Assembly (NCBI RefSeq): GCF_000734895.2
Contig: NZ_CP011382.1
Coordinates: 1,466,700-1,530,699, forward strand
Reading direction: 5' to 3'
DNA from: Calothrix sp. 336/3
Lineage (GTDB): Bacteria > Cyanobacteriota > Cyanobacteriia > Cyanobacteriales > Nostocaceae
DNA: 64,000 nt
Part shown: piece after piece, positions 52,882-62,725 of the stretch
Numbering within the stretch: position 1 is the stretch's first letter
Layout of the letters: every line of letters begins with the position of its first letter
Translations under genes and position numbers: made by a program
The notes under the pieces: generated by a model
Told to the model about the DNA's origin: nothing
What the model saw: only the letters and a program-made list of their open reading frames with translations
The model's database searches: none

Positions 52882-54393
52882 TTACATTTGCCTTTGAATA
52901 CGTTCATTCAAGGGGCTATGCTTGGAAGCTAACCTTGCTCTCCCTGCGGCTGCCCATTCTTGCAGTTTTTGGATTTGCTCGGTAGCGGTACGGGCAAGGG
53001 GAATAATTTGACTTGCCGCTTCTAAGATATCATCGGTGGTAAAGTCCCGACTTTGACTAAAAGCGATGTGCATTGCTTCTACTAGGGTTTGCTCGATTTC
53101 TGCTCCGGAAAAATCCGGGGTTTCGTAGGCTAATCTATCGATATCGTAATTTTGAAGATTGTGGGCACGCAGACGGGATAAATGGACGTTAAAAATGGCT
53201 TTTCTTTCTTCCTGGGTGGGTAAACCGACGAAGAATATTTCATCAAATCGCCCCTTACGCAGCATTTCTGGTGGTAATACTTGAATATCATTGGCTGTGG
53301 CAACCACAAATACCGGGGAAGTTTTTTCTGCAAGCCAGGTAATAAATGTGCCAAAAACTCGGTTAGCAGTACCAGCATCCCCCTTACTACCTAATCCGGA
53401 AAAACCTTTATCTATCTCATCTATCCATAATATACAGGGAGCAAGGGCTTCAGCTACTTGTATCATTTGTCGCGTGCGAGATTCCGACTCACCCACCAAA
53501 CCGCCGAATAATCTGCCCACATCTAAACGCAGGAGGGGTAAATGCCAATGGTGGGCGATCGCCTTTGCTGTCAGAGATTTTCCGGTTCCCTGAATACCAG
53601 CTAAAAGTAATCCACGGGGATGGGGTAAACCATATTGTCGGGCTTTTTCGCTGAATGCTCCCCCCCGTCGCAGTAACCAATCCTTGAGGTTATCCAAACC
53701 ACCAATATCGGAAATTTGTTCCGTTGCGGGAATGAAATCAAGTATTTGAGTTTGGCGAATGGTTTGGCGTTTTTCCTCTAAAACTAAATCCACATCTTCC
53801 GGTTGCAACTCTCCATGACTGGCGATCGCCCTGGCTAATACCCGCCGAATCCGCTCCATACTCAAACCCTGACAGGAACGCACTAAATCATCTAATACCT
53901 TGGGTTCTAGGTTATTTCTCGTAGCTTGGAGTAATTTGGCAATTTCTGTTTTAATTTCGCTGCCACTAGGTAAGGGAAACTCTAATACTGTCAATACTTC
54001 CGTCAAATCATCGGGAATAACAATTCTCGGCGACAGAATAATAATATTTTTTGGTTGTGACTTAAATAACTTTGCTAAATTCCGTAATTTACGGGCGATC
54101 GCCACATCATCTAAAAAACGATGATAATCACGCAAAATAAACACAGCTGGAGCAGTTGCGGGTAATTTCTCGACAAACTCCAATCCCTGTAATGGATTTC
54201 TCCGCCCAAAACCCGCATCGTTGGGATTACCCTGATACCCATCTACAAAATCCCAAGTATACACCGGACGATTGCCCTGGGCTGCTGCATCTTCCCGAAT
54301 TGCCGCTTCTACCCGCTCTTCTTCATAGGTGGGAATATAAATTAAAGGGTAGCGCGCACGCAAGAGTAACTTAAATTCATCACGAAAAGTCAT
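52882..54393 (-). CDS. ycf46: AAA+ ATPase Ycf46
   Basis: A 503-residue AAA+ protein conserved in cyanobacteria and red-algal plastids. The N-terminal ~220 residues are the Ycf46-specific domain ([49 protein letters not shown]). The ATPase has Walker [21 protein letters not shown], Walker [13 protein letters not shown], the sensor VATANDI, and [14 protein letters not shown] with the arginine finger region. Work in cyanobacteria links Ycf46 to photosynthesis under inorganic-carbon limitation. It is probably cytosolic or thylakoid-associated, acting as a hexameric unfoldase or remodeller. Confidence 0.94.
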   Translation of the reverse strand: MTFRDEFKLLLRARYPLIYIPTYEEERVEAAIREDAAAQGNRPVYTWDFVDGYQGNPNDAGFGRRNPLQGLEFVEKLPATAPAVFILRDYHRFLDDVAIARKLRNLAKLFKSQPKNIIILSPRIVIPDDLTEVLTVLEFPLPSGSEIKTEIAKLLQATRNNLEPKVLDDLVRSCQGLSMERIRRVLARAIASHGELQPEDVDLVLEEKRQTIRQTQILDFIPATEQISDIGGLDNLKDWLLRRGGAFSEKARQYGLPHPRGLLLAGIQGTGKSLTAKAIAHHWHLPLLRLDVGRLFGGLVGESESRTRQMIQVAEALAPCILWIDEIDKGFSGLGSKGDAGTANRVFGTFITWLAEKTSPVFVVATANDIQVLPPEMLRKGRFDEIFFVGLPTQEERKAIFNVHLSRLRAHNLQNYDIDRLAYETPDFSGAEIEQTLVEAMHIAFSQSRDFTTDDILEAASQIIPLARTATEQIQKLQEWAAAGRARLASKHSPLNERIQRQM

Positions 54394-54733
54394 GATAATT
54401 GAGCATACTAACTTTTTTAAATCATTGTCCCATTAAAGGCAGAAAAGCCACTGCCAATTTTTTTCGTGAATCTTTTGGTGATTTTTTTGGTAAATTTGCA
54501 TCCATCTACACATCCAAACCCCGCAACCCCACGTATATAACTCCAGATGGGGGAAATGAACGGGTAATTGCCAGCATAGCCCCAATAAATTCCAAGATTT
54601 CACCGCCAAATCATCCATCTCTCTAGTTTTATGACTGGAGTTAGGGACAGTTAATTGCAACTGTTCTCTATTTTGCCCGGTTAGAAATCAGCGTTGATTG
54701 ACATGATGACATTTTTTAAGGGAATTACGAGCC
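54394..54733. other. 340-bp intergenic stretch between divergent genes
   Basis: It contains the promoters of ycf46 and the ferritin-like gene. No further gene or clear repeat is visible. Confidence 0.5.
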
Positions 54734-55387
54734 ATGAATTTTGAATTTACTAATGAAAAGACTGGTAGCAAAAAAGCATCCCGTCGCCAAGTAATTGTCA
54801 CAGGTGCGATCGCGGGTTTAACAACTGCCTTCGGTTTGCCTATTTTGGGTGAAAAAGCACAAGCACAGTCTTCTTGGAAAGCTAATGATATCAAGGTATT
54901 GAATAATGCCCTATATTATGAACATCAGGCAATTTGGGCTTATGGTTTTGCTGCCGGTAAGCTGACGAATACCGATGTCGGCAAAGCTGTTTTAGCTTTA
55001 GCACTTCGCAACCAAGATGATCATAAAAAACATCGGGATGTTTTAACTGCTGCTGTCAGTAGCTTGGGAGGAAAACCAGTCAAAGCGGAATCGGAATATG
55101 ATGTTTCTTCCTATATCAAACAGGGTGAAGGAAATGTGGATAGTGATGTGAATATTGCTAAATTAGCCCTCGCCTTAGAAATAGATGCCGCGATCGCCTA
55201 CACTTTAGAAGTTGCCAAGCTGAAAACTCCCAAGTTTATGACCGTTGGTGCTAGTATCGGTACTACAGAATCCGCCCATGCAGCCGCAATTCGCGCCACA
55301 TTCCGCACCTTAGGAGTAAATATTGAAATCGTGCCAGCAGCTTTTGTTAGTCCAGAAAATCGCTCTGCTTGGATATTAAAAGTCTAG
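54734..55387 (+). CDS. Tat-exported ferritin-like domain protein
   Basis: A 217-residue protein. The N-terminus has a twin-arginine signal (SRRQVIVTGAIAGLTTAFGL, R17-R18) ending in KAQAQS, so it should be exported folded. The mature part is a four-helix ferritin-like bundle: VLNNALYYEHQAIWAYGFAAGKL, ALRNQDDHKKHRDVLTAAVSSLGG, LALALEIDAAIAYTLEVAKLKTP and IGTTESAHAAAIRATFRTLGV. Conserved Glu/His pairs suit a di-iron or other metal centre. The exported members of this group (DUF4439-like) have no settled function; iron handling or an oxidase activity is plausible. Confidence 0.85.
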   Translation: MNFEFTNEKTGSKKASRRQVIVTGAIAGLTTAFGLPILGEKAQAQSSWKANDIKVLNNALYYEHQAIWAYGFAAGKLTNTDVGKAVLALALRNQDDHKKHRDVLTAAVSSLGGKPVKAESEYDVSSYIKQGEGNVDSDVNIAKLALALEIDAAIAYTLEVAKLKTPKFMTVGASIGTTESAHAAAIRATFRTLGVNIEIVPAAFVSPENRSAWILKV

Positions 55388-55391
55388 AATC

Positions 55392-56396
55392 TCACATTCT
55401 TTGTCTTTTGATGTGAAAAATATAGTTTAAGCCAATGAAATAATTGAGTATTTTATCAATGGTGCGCAGAATTTTCCCAACAACACGCACGGAAAATTTC
55501 CCTAGGGGCAATTTGCGAAGCAAGGGATAAATAATAGTTGCATTGCGTCGCCATCCCAAGCGCTTGTATTTATTTTGAAAATACTCATCTTCTGTGAGTT
55601 GCCACTTATTTTGTAGGTGCTGTAAACTTGCCAATTCCCACCCATCGCTCCAACGCAACATATAGTAATGTATATCTGCCCAAGTTTGTAGTTTTCCTGG
55701 AACATAGGTGACTAGGGATGTGGGTTCTAAATATATCTCCCCCCCGACTTGAGCAACCTGCATACATAAATCTATGTGTTCTTTGGTATTGAGTAACTTT
55801 TCATCCAGAGAACCGATTTTGTCAAAAATTTCTCTGCGTACCAACATACAGTGAAACTCTGCTAACCCGGTGGTTTGACGTTGCAGTTGGGGGAGAATAT
55901 CCACAACCTTACGTCCTTGATGGTGTATTTTCTCAATGATACGCCGTCGCCCACCTTGATTTTCTTCCCTGACTCCTGACTTGCCACCAGCACAATGAAT
56001 TTCTGTGTGTAGCGGTGTTCCTTGGCAAATTAGGGGACTGGCGATCGCGGCTTTTGTCTCTTCTGCACAATTCACTAGATTTGTCAACCACCCAGGGGTG
56101 ACAATGACATCGTTATCGAGAAAAACCACATAGTCACTGCTGACTTGATTTAAGCCAAGATTTCGGGCTTGGTTGGGGGAAAGATAGTAATCTGTGCGTT
56201 GGAGTGTAAATTTTTGGATTTCTGCTTGGGTAGCTAAATAATCTCGAATTTCCCTAGGGGAACCACCATCTATATATATCAACTGGAATGGGTAGTCAGT
56301 ATATTGATAGATACTTTCGAGGGATTCACGGGTATGGCTGAAACGTTCTCGTGGAACTACGATAATAGTCACACTTGGTAGGGTATTTGCACTCAT
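55392..56396 (-). CDS. Family 2 glycosyltransferase
   Basis: A 334-residue GT-A enzyme. SVTIIVVPRERFSHTRESLESIYQYTDYPFQLIYIDGGS at the N-terminus binds the nucleotide. DYVVFLDNDVIVTPGWL contains the DxD metal site. A short loop with ESN/ED-like acidic residues (NTKEHIDLCMQVAQVGGEIYLEPTSLVTYVPG) follows. The C-terminal ~80 residues are basic (YKRLGWRRNATIIYPLLRKL). It probably adds a sugar to a polysaccharide or glycolipid; donor and acceptor are unknown. No other glycan gene is adjacent. Confidence 0.9.
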   Translation of the reverse strand: MSANTLPSVTIIVVPRERFSHTRESLESIYQYTDYPFQLIYIDGGSPREIRDYLATQAEIQKFTLQRTDYYLSPNQARNLGLNQVSSDYVVFLDNDVIVTPGWLTNLVNCAEETKAAIASPLICQGTPLHTEIHCAGGKSGVREENQGGRRRIIEKIHHQGRKVVDILPQLQRQTTGLAEFHCMLVRREIFDKIGSLDEKLLNTKEHIDLCMQVAQVGGEIYLEPTSLVTYVPGKLQTWADIHYYMLRWSDGWELASLQHLQNKWQLTEDEYFQNKYKRLGWRRNATIIYPLLRKLPLGKFSVRVVGKILRTIDKILNYFIGLNYIFHIKRQRM

Positions 56397-56956
56397 ATTT
56401 TTGACTAGCTGGCAAAACTGGGAAATTTTACTCTGTTCACATTTTAAAGCTCTTTCTCAGCGATAGACTTCCAGCTAGTGTGTTGACTTTGTATCATTTT
56501 TGTTCAAAATTCATCCAAAGGATATGCCTTTTGAATTTTGAATTTCGCCTAGGGCTACTAGACTTTAACCCATCGACATCTGAGTTGGCGATGTCCTGTT
56601 TCGCTTTCCTCAATTTCCCAAACCGCAACTAAATTACTCTGTTTGCGAGTCTGAGGTGAAGCTGGCAATCCCAGACTGTTTGTCGAATATAATTTTTCCA
56701 GAGTTTGTATGGTGATTTGATATCTCATAGTAGATGCTCTCCTGGATGAATTCCAAAATTTTTGACAAGTATGTGTAAAATTACACTAGTAATATTGATG
56801 AACGGCGATCGCTCCATCAATTGGTATAGGTGACATACAGAAAGGCGGAATTTAATTACGTAAGAATCAAAATATGTGTAATAAATCTACATACTTAAAC
56901 TGATTTAACAGGGATTCAGAGGGATAAAATGTTAATTTCCCAAAAATCATCAAACT
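56397..56956. other. 560-bp gap upstream of mltA
   Basis: Mostly AT-rich. The minus strand between about 56701 and 56558 reads LEKLYSTNSLGLPASPQT..AVWEIEESETGHRQLRCRWVKV with no good start codon in frame, preceded by AGGAGAG and an ATG in another frame at 56729. This could be a small frameshifted gene remnant, but support is weak. Nothing else is seen. Confidence 0.35.
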
Positions 56957-58192
56957 ATGCAATCTCAGCAGAAAAATAAATTAGCAAGATTAATTCTGAC
57001 AATTTCTCTTTACTGTTTACCCTTATTAGCTTGTAATCAACCACAACAAATTAGTCCCAACAATCAAACACCAACAGCCACAGAAACCTCTGTAAATCCA
57101 GCAACTCCTTCAGCTAAACCTCTATCTTTACAAACATCATTACCGCAAGATAAAAATTATTTTCTCGATAATCAAATCTGGGGGAACCCTGGAGATAAAC
57201 AAAATTTAATCCAAGCCATTGATCATAGTTTAAATTATCTCAAAACTTCAGAAGCAAAAACAGCGTATCAAAACTATATTATTCCCGAAATTACCAAAGA
57301 AAGAGTAGAAAAAAGCCTAAAAAGATTTCGAGAATTAGTTATTACTTCCCAGAATCCCCAAGAATTACAAGCTAATGTAAACAAAGAATTTGTGTTTTAC
57401 AAATCTCTAGGTAGCGATAACCAAGGAACTATTGTCTTCACAGGTTATTACAAACCAATTTACCAGGCAAGTCGCAAACAAACCGCCGAATATCGTTATC
57501 CTATCTACCGTTTACCTGAGGATTTTTCCACCTGGAGTAAACCCCATCCCACCCGTTTAGAATTAGAAGGGGCAGACGCTTTACAAGCTGATAAAGGGAA
57601 ACTCAAAGGTTTGGAATTATTTTGGTTAAAATCCCGCTTAGATGCTTTTCTTGCCCAAGTGCAAGGTTCTGCTGTCTTACAATTTGCGGATGGAACTAAA
57701 ACCACAATTAACTATGCCGGAAATACGGAGCATGATTATGTGAGTTTAGGGAAGGAATTAATTAAAGATGGGAAATTAGAGCAAGAAGGAATTACTTTAG
57801 AAAAGGTAATTAACTATTTAGAAAAAAATCCTGCCAGCCAAAATATTTACTTACCTCGTAACCCCAGATTTATCTTCTTTAAAGATACAAAAAATGCCCC
57901 AGCAATTGGTAGTCTTAACGTTCCAGTCACGCCAGAAAGGTCAATTGCCACAGATAAATTCCTCATGCCTCCCGGTGCTTTAGCTATTATTCGCGCGCCC
58001 TTTCCTTTCATCAATCAAGGGAAAATTGAACAGCGTCTTGTCAGTCGTTACGTTCTCGACCAAGATACAGGAGGTGCAATCAAAACTCCAGGGAGAGTTG
58101 ATTACTATATCGGTGTCGGCAAACAAGCTGGCGATCGCGCTGGTTCTATTGTGAATAAAGGTGAGCTATATTATCCCCTATTGAAAGATTAA
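56957..58192 (+). CDS. mltA: Membrane-bound lytic murein transglycosylase A
   Basis: Cleaves peptidoglycan glycan strands to 1,6-anhydro products. The 411-residue lipoprotein has signal LILTISLYCLPLLAC (lipobox LLAC) and a Pro/Thr-rich linker. The MltA domain starts at about 140 (FTGYYKPIYQASRKQTAEYRYPIYRLP), with VQGSAVLQFADG, NYAGNTEHDYVSLGKEL and NPRFIFFKD. The C-terminal 3D domain has APFPFINQGKIEQRLVSRYVLDQDTGGAIKTPGRVDYYIG, holding the catalytic Asp. It ends GELYYPLLKD. The last 84 bp of the gene recur twice downstream, at 62439 and 63331. Confidence 0.94.
   Translation: MQSQQKNKLARLILTISLYCLPLLACNQPQQISPNNQTPTATETSVNPATPSAKPLSLQTSLPQDKNYFLDNQIWGNPGDKQNLIQAIDHSLNYLKTSEAKTAYQNYIIPEITKERVEKSLKRFRELVITSQNPQELQANVNKEFVFYKSLGSDNQGTIVFTGYYKPIYQASRKQTAEYRYPIYRLPEDFSTWSKPHPTRLELEGADALQADKGKLKGLELFWLKSRLDAFLAQVQGSAVLQFADGTKTTINYAGNTEHDYVSLGKELIKDGKLEQEGITLEKVINYLEKNPASQNIYLPRNPRFIFFKDTKNAPAIGSLNVPVTPERSIATDKFLMPPGALAIIRAPFPFINQGKIEQRLVSRYVLDQDTGGAIKTPGRVDYYIGVGKQAGDRAGSIVNKGELYYPLLKD
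58109..58192 (+). repeat. mltA 3'-end repeat, copy A (inside intact mltA)
   Basis: The final 84 bp of mltA, from ATCGGTGTC to the TAA. It differs from copies B and C at a few shared positions (CGGC for CAGT, AATAAAGG for AATCAAGG), so B and C are closer to each other than to A. Confidence 0.95.
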
Positions 58193-58286
58193 AGAGAGAC
58201 TTGTTTTTAATTGAGCTAATTTTGAGCGTTTTGATTATGCAAGGGGAATAATTAAGCTGAAATTAAGTATTTTGTAAGAGAAGGTC

Positions 58287-58835
58287 ATGTACGGATTAGT
58301 GAATAAAGCGATCGCCGATATGGTGAAGTTGCGATTTGGGGAAGACAAGTGGCAGCAGATTTGCAAAGCAGCGGCGGTTGAGTCTTTACTTCTGAGCATG
58401 GAAGTCTATCCTGATGATTTAACTCATCGTTTAGTCAAAGCCAGCAGTGAAATCTTAGGACTGACATCGGCTGAGATTATGCAAGCATTTGGCGAATTTT
58501 GGATTCAATATACCACTGAAGCTGGTTATGGAGAATTACTCGATATGAGTGGCGATGATTTGCCCGAAGTTTTAGAAAATTTGGATAATTTACATACTCG
58601 ACTGGGTGTGATTTTTCCGAAGCTGAAGCCACCTTCCTTTAGGAGTGACATGATTGATGAGCAAACCCTAACCTTGGAATATCACTCTGAGCGAGAAGGA
58701 TTAGCACCAATGGTGATGGGATTGGTAAAAGGTTTAGGAGCGCGATTGGATACTGATGTAACGATTGAGCAAACCAAACATCGGGAGAAGGGTGACGATC
58801 ACGATGAATTTTCGATCCAGCACAAGCCCCATTAA
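58287..58835 (+). CDS. H-NOX haem-nitric-oxide/oxygen-binding sensor
   Basis: A 182-residue stand-alone H-NOX protein. MYGLVNKAIADMVKLRFGEDKW at the N-terminus, the proximal haem ligand His in NLDNLHTRLGVIFP (H103), and the haem-propionate-binding Y-x-S-x-R motif as YHSER (Y132, S134, R136) are all present. It senses NO (or possibly O2) through b-type haem and would control the kinase encoded 17 bp downstream. A distal-pocket tyrosine typical of O2-binding members is not obvious, which favours NO. The start follows GAAGG. First gene of the block bounded by mltA-end repeats A and B. Confidence 0.93.
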   Translation: MYGLVNKAIADMVKLRFGEDKWQQICKAAAVESLLLSMEVYPDDLTHRLVKASSEILGLTSAEIMQAFGEFWIQYTTEAGYGELLDMSGDDLPEVLENLDNLHTRLGVIFPKLKPPSFRSDMIDEQTLTLEYHSEREGLAPMVMGLVKGLGARLDTDVTIEQTKHREKGDDHDEFSIQHKPH

Positions 58836-58852
58836 TCCCTAGCAAATAAACT

Positions 58853-60289
58853 ATGACTCTTGACTATACGTTATCGCCTCAAATGTTGGCGACTGCCTTT
58901 CCCTTCCATTTGGTCATCAATCATGACTTACAAATTATTCAAACTGGGACTGCGATTCAACGTCTTTATTCACAGTCTTTGGTTGGTAGTTTATTAACCG
59001 ATCGGTTTAGTGCTGAGCGTCCTCCCATCGATTTAACCTGGGATACACTAAAAAAACACACGAAATCTCTATTTATTTTAAGATCGTTACATCACGATAT
59101 TCAGCTCAAAGGTCAAATCATTCTCGCAGATTCAGACGAACTCCTATTCTTTTTGGGTTCGCTGTGGGTGGATGATGTTTCTAGTTTAACGACGATTGGG
59201 ATTAAGCTCAAAGATTTTGCCATTCACGATCCCACGATCGATTATTTATTTCTACGCAAAACCACCGATACATCGCTCCAAGAGGTGAAAAAACTGACTG
59301 AGGAACTCATCTTTCAGCAAACTCAGCTACAACAAGCATTAGTTGTTAAAGATAACTTGGCAAAAATTGCGAAATCTCAAGCCAATCGCTTGGAAGATGC
59401 CCTAAAAAATTTACAGCAGGCACAATCCCAATTGGTACAAACAGAAAAAATGTCTAGCCTCGGACAGATGGTGGCGGGAGTTGCCCATGAAATTAATAAT
59501 CCCGTCAGCTTTATTCATGGCAACTTGAAATTTGCTCGAGAATACATCGAAGACTTATTGCAACTCGTCGCACTCTATCGGCAGAAGTATCCAGCAAGCG
59601 ATCCCGATATTGAAGCATTCTGCGAACAGATTGAGTTTGATTTTTTGATCGATGACCTGCCGCAGATGATGCAATCAATGTATTTAGGAACCGATCGTAT
59701 TCGTAACATTGTCGCATCCTTGCGCGTCTTTTCTCGTCTCGATGAAGCAGAACACAAATCGGTGAATATCCATGACGGATTGGACAGTACACTGCTACTG
59801 TTGAAACACCGTCTCAACGCAACCAGCGATCGCCCCGAAATTCAAGTTATCCACCAGTATGGGGAGTTACCTAATGTGGAATGCTATGCAGGGCAACTCA
59901 ATCAGGTGTTTATGAATATCTTGAGTAATGCGATTGATGCGCTAAATTCCTGGGATGAATTACAATCCTCGCCGCCGCAAATTCAGATTAAAACCAGCGT
60001 AGATACGCCAGAAACCATTTTGATTGAAATTGCTGATACAGGTATTGGAATTCCTGAAACTGAGCGATCGCGGCTCTTCGATCCTTTTTTCACGACGAAA
60101 CCCATCGGGCAAGGTACTGGATTAGGATTATCGATTAGCTATCAAATTGTTGTCGAAAAACATGGTGGTCGTCTGTGGTGCGAATCAGCCGTCAACCAAG
60201 GTACCACATTCTTCATCCAATTGCCACAAGTGTTGGGAGTAATGAAGCGCGATTACAGTCTCACAAAGCAGTTGGAGCTAACTCAATAG
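58853..60289 (+). CDS. HNOBA-domain histidine kinase, partner of H-NOX
   Basis: A 478-residue soluble kinase. Residues about 10-165 look like the HNOBA (haem-NO-binding-associated) PAS-like domain: FPFHLVINHDLQIIQTGTAIQRL, IDLTWDTLKKHTKSLFILRSL, GSLWVDDVSSLTTIGIKLKDFAIHDPTIDYLFL. A coiled coil follows. The H-box is MVAGVAHEINNPVSFIHGN (H212), and the ATPase boxes are QVFMNILSNAIDAL, IADTGIGIPE, FDPFFTTKPIG and GTGLGLSISYQIV. NO-bound H-NOX commonly inhibits such kinases. No response regulator gene is adjacent, so the phosphate acceptor is encoded elsewhere. The catalytic half closely resembles the FIST-associated kinase at 19991. Confidence 0.93.
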   Translation: MTLDYTLSPQMLATAFPFHLVINHDLQIIQTGTAIQRLYSQSLVGSLLTDRFSAERPPIDLTWDTLKKHTKSLFILRSLHHDIQLKGQIILADSDELLFFLGSLWVDDVSSLTTIGIKLKDFAIHDPTIDYLFLRKTTDTSLQEVKKLTEELIFQQTQLQQALVVKDNLAKIAKSQANRLEDALKNLQQAQSQLVQTEKMSSLGQMVAGVAHEINNPVSFIHGNLKFAREYIEDLLQLVALYRQKYPASDPDIEAFCEQIEFDFLIDDLPQMMQSMYLGTDRIRNIVASLRVFSRLDEAEHKSVNIHDGLDSTLLLLKHRLNATSDRPEIQVIHQYGELPNVECYAGQLNQVFMNILSNAIDALNSWDELQSSPPQIQIKTSVDTPETILIEIADTGIGIPETERSRLFDPFFTTKPIGQGTGLGLSISYQIVVEKHGGRLWCESAVNQGTTFFIQLPQVLGVMKRDYSLTKQLELTQ

Positions 60290-60425
60290 GGTTCGGATAA
60301 ACAGAAAATGGAATAATATTTTCGGTCGTAACTCACATTTTTACGTCTTTCCCCTTTAACCGAACTGTATTGGAAGTTAACTTCCCTGAGATTTCACATA
60401 CGATGTTTATAGTTGAACGCCCACG

Positions 60426-61670
60426 ATGGAAAAAACAGAAGCTCCCATCCTCAAGACAAAAAACATCCTGCTCACGCCATCTTCATTAGATAAAAGCTCC
60501 ATTGCAGACTTTTGCGGAACCGCGATCGCGATCGATGACATTTCTGCCAATCTATCCAGCTTTTCCCAAAATACCGTTTACCTGTGTGGCGACTTATCCC
60601 AAATAAACTTTCACAATTTTCATACAGCTAATTCCCCAACGGGGACGCTACCCGAACGAGTATTCGCGATTAGGGAACTTTCCTATGGTTACAACGATGA
60701 GGATGATGGCAAGAATTGGAAGCTTGTAAATCTGGGACGGTTTCCTATCCTTGTCCATGGTGTTGGTGTGTACTATCGACGCTTTTTCGATCTGGGATGC
60801 GATCTCTTCCACCAGATTTGTGCAGAACACACTTTCCAAACCCTTACAGAGTCTACCAAACCTGGAAAGGCTCATCGCACTGGCATCTATCTCACACCCG
60901 TCACCCAGGAAGGAGAAGACCTACATTTTCGCCTGCTCAGATGCTCTACAAATCTATCAGGAGCAACCGAGAATTTTCGCGCGATCGACAGGTATATTGT
61001 TGATGCTCTCAACCAGGAGGCAGCCTTTATATTTCAGAACCAGGCACCACTAAATCACGTCCTAGCGCAGATTTACCACAACACCCTCGCCACTGCGACA
61101 AAAAAGCAGTCTAAAGCCAAAATCTCGGCACATGCAGATAAGACTAAAGATATGCCTGTAAATGGCATCATTGCCTTCTGCACCTTTTATGATCAGCTCG
61201 ATCAGCTACGTCCCCTGACTAAAGACGGTTTCGATTATGGCTATAAGGGTATTAGTGGACTGACTAAGCTGCATTTTCGTCTCAAAGACGCGATCGCCGC
61301 AGATCCTGAATGTACTCTCCCCCGTCAGTTCACCTTGACTTTGTACCCTAACTCTGTATTCTTCATGCCTCTGTCCACGAATCGGTTCTACACCCACGAT
61401 ATTCGCTCATCGATACTGGATGCCGAATTACTCCCAACCCGTATGGGTTATGTGGTGCGCTGTTCCAGTACCGAGGCTGTTTACCAGAAAGATGGCACTT
61501 ACCTGAAGCGGGACGGAAAGTTAGTAAAATTGTTACCACCGACTGTGGAAGGTATTGATGAACTGCGAAAGCTGTATGCAGAGGAGAACAATACCTCAGC
61601 TTTTATCGATTACGGCGATAAGTTTCTCTTTAGTATGAATACGGGAGATTACCTTGCCCCCCGAATATAA
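60426..61670 (+). CDS. Putative AlkB-like 2OG-Fe(II) oxygenase, large
   Basis: A 414-residue protein. The C-terminal part shows a 2-oxoglutarate/Fe(II) pattern: ISAHADKTKDMP supplies H-x-D (H236, D238), NRFYTHDIRSSIL the distal His (H324), and LPTRMGYVVRCSST the arginines expected to bind 2-oxoglutarate (R339, R345). The order and spacing resemble AlkB-like enzymes. The N-terminal ~180 residues contain GRFPILVHGVGVYYRRFFDLGCDLFHQICAEHTFQ and HRTGIYLTPVTQ and match nothing I know. No signal peptide or membrane helix. The substrate is unknown and could be a small molecule, protein or nucleic acid. Its stop abuts the second oxygenase gene. Confidence 0.65.
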   Translation: MEKTEAPILKTKNILLTPSSLDKSSIADFCGTAIAIDDISANLSSFSQNTVYLCGDLSQINFHNFHTANSPTGTLPERVFAIRELSYGYNDEDDGKNWKLVNLGRFPILVHGVGVYYRRFFDLGCDLFHQICAEHTFQTLTESTKPGKAHRTGIYLTPVTQEGEDLHFRLLRCSTNLSGATENFRAIDRYIVDALNQEAAFIFQNQAPLNHVLAQIYHNTLATATKKQSKAKISAHADKTKDMPVNGIIAFCTFYDQLDQLRPLTKDGFDYGYKGISGLTKLHFRLKDAIAADPECTLPRQFTLTLYPNSVFFMPLSTNRFYTHDIRSSILDAELLPTRMGYVVRCSSTEAVYQKDGTYLKRDGKLVKLLPPTVEGIDELRKLYAEENNTSAFIDYGDKFLFSMNTGDYLAPRI

Positions 61671-61671
61671 G

Positions 61672-62421
61672 ATGACGGACGAGATTCGCTCCTATACCTT
61701 AGCGATCGCGGACAATCTATTTGAGGAACTGTTGGCATCGGTGCGGTTTGAAGACGTGGGTAAAGGTCGCCAGGGGGCGGTACTGATAAAGCTGGATGAG
61801 ATATATGGCATTCCCCTCGTCCGTACTACTACCAGATACAACATCCCTGCACAACCCTTTCAGTCGGTACACGATCGGTTAGCACGGCAGATTCAAACAG
61901 TTGCATCGCTTGCGGTTGGTTTTAACAACGCTCTCATCGAAAATTACACCAACGCTTACACCAAAATGGGCAGTCATTCCGATCAAGCTCTGGATCTGGC
62001 AGATGAATCTTCGATTGCGATTTTCTCCTGCTACAAATATCCTGAAAGCGCCAACCCACCCAGGAAACTGCTTGTGGAATCAAAGGAGTCTGGGGAGAAT
62101 GGGGAGATTCCCTTAACTCAAAATAGTATCTTACTGTTCAATCTGGACACTAATCGGCGGCTCAAGCATAAGATTGTGCTAGATAAATCTGCCCAAATGC
62201 CTGAGAATCAATGGCTGGGTATCACCTTCCGAACGTCAAAGACTTTTATTCGGTTTCGTGACGAATGTGCATACTTCTCGGATAATACAAGGCTGACCTT
62301 GGCAAATGAAGAACAAAGGCTTGAATTCTACCATCTGCGGCATCGAGAAAACAATGAAACAGACTTCACCTACCCTCGAATTACGTACACCATCAGCGAG
62401 AGTGATATGATGCCACCCTAA
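61672..62421 (+). CDS. Putative AlkB-like 2OG-Fe(II) oxygenase, small
   Basis: About 249 residues from the ATG at 61672, one base after the stop of the preceding gene (a TTG at 61654 would overlap it). The AlkB-type pattern is clear: NALIENYTNAYTKMGSHSDQALDL with N-Y and H-x-D (H102, D104), the distal His in NRRLKHKIVL (H166), and the 2-oxoglutarate arginine in WLGITFRTSKTFIRF (R187). The ~60 C-terminal residues (FSDNTRLTLANEEQRLEFYHLRHRENNE) are unfamiliar. Tight coupling suggests that it works with the first oxygenase on one substrate, possibly as a heterodimer, under control of the H-NOX/kinase pair (inference). Confidence 0.7.
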   Translation: MTDEIRSYTLAIADNLFEELLASVRFEDVGKGRQGAVLIKLDEIYGIPLVRTTTRYNIPAQPFQSVHDRLARQIQTVASLAVGFNNALIENYTNAYTKMGSHSDQALDLADESSIAIFSCYKYPESANPPRKLLVESKESGENGEIPLTQNSILLFNLDTNRRLKHKIVLDKSAQMPENQWLGITFRTSKTFIRFRDECAYFSDNTRLTLANEEQRLEFYHLRHRENNETDFTYPRITYTISESDMMPP

Positions 62422-62438
62422 CCCGAATCCTGAACTGT

Positions 62439-62522
62439 ATCGGTGTCAGTAAACAAGCTGGCGATCGCGCTGGTTCTATTGTGAATCAAGGTGAGCTATA
62501 TTATCCCCTATTGAAAGATTAA
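62439..62522 (+). repeat. mltA 3'-end repeat, copy B
   Basis: 84 bp matching the end of mltA (58109-58192) with only a handful of substitutions and still open in the mltA frame (IGVSKQAGDRAGSIVNQGELYYPLLKD-stop). It begins 17 bp after the second oxygenase gene. The region just before it (GAATCCTGAA) is also shared with copy C. Confidence 0.95.
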
Positions 62523-62725
62523 ATAGTTATCAACCTGTTCGAGATCAGGCGATCGCACCATCAAGAGTAATAGAAGTACCGATTATATCAGTGCCAAAAT
62601 TGACAGGCTAGCTTCATCTCTGAACTGGACGATCATGAACACACAGGATTTCAGGTAATTAAAATATTCTTCTTCAATGGGTTGCCTTAAAATAAACAGT
62701 AAAACTTGAGATTAGGGGGTCAGCA

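Noticed and set aside
56558..56729. Small minus-strand gene with AGGAGAG and ATG
   Set aside because: The ATG frame stops after about 32 codons and the protein-like part is in another frame without a start; kept only as a possible remnant in the gap entry.
62530..62600. Possible 3' end of a lost gene on the minus strand (reads GTDIIGTSITLDGAIA)
   Set aside because: Too short to assign and could be chance; it might be worth including if the region is compared with relatives.
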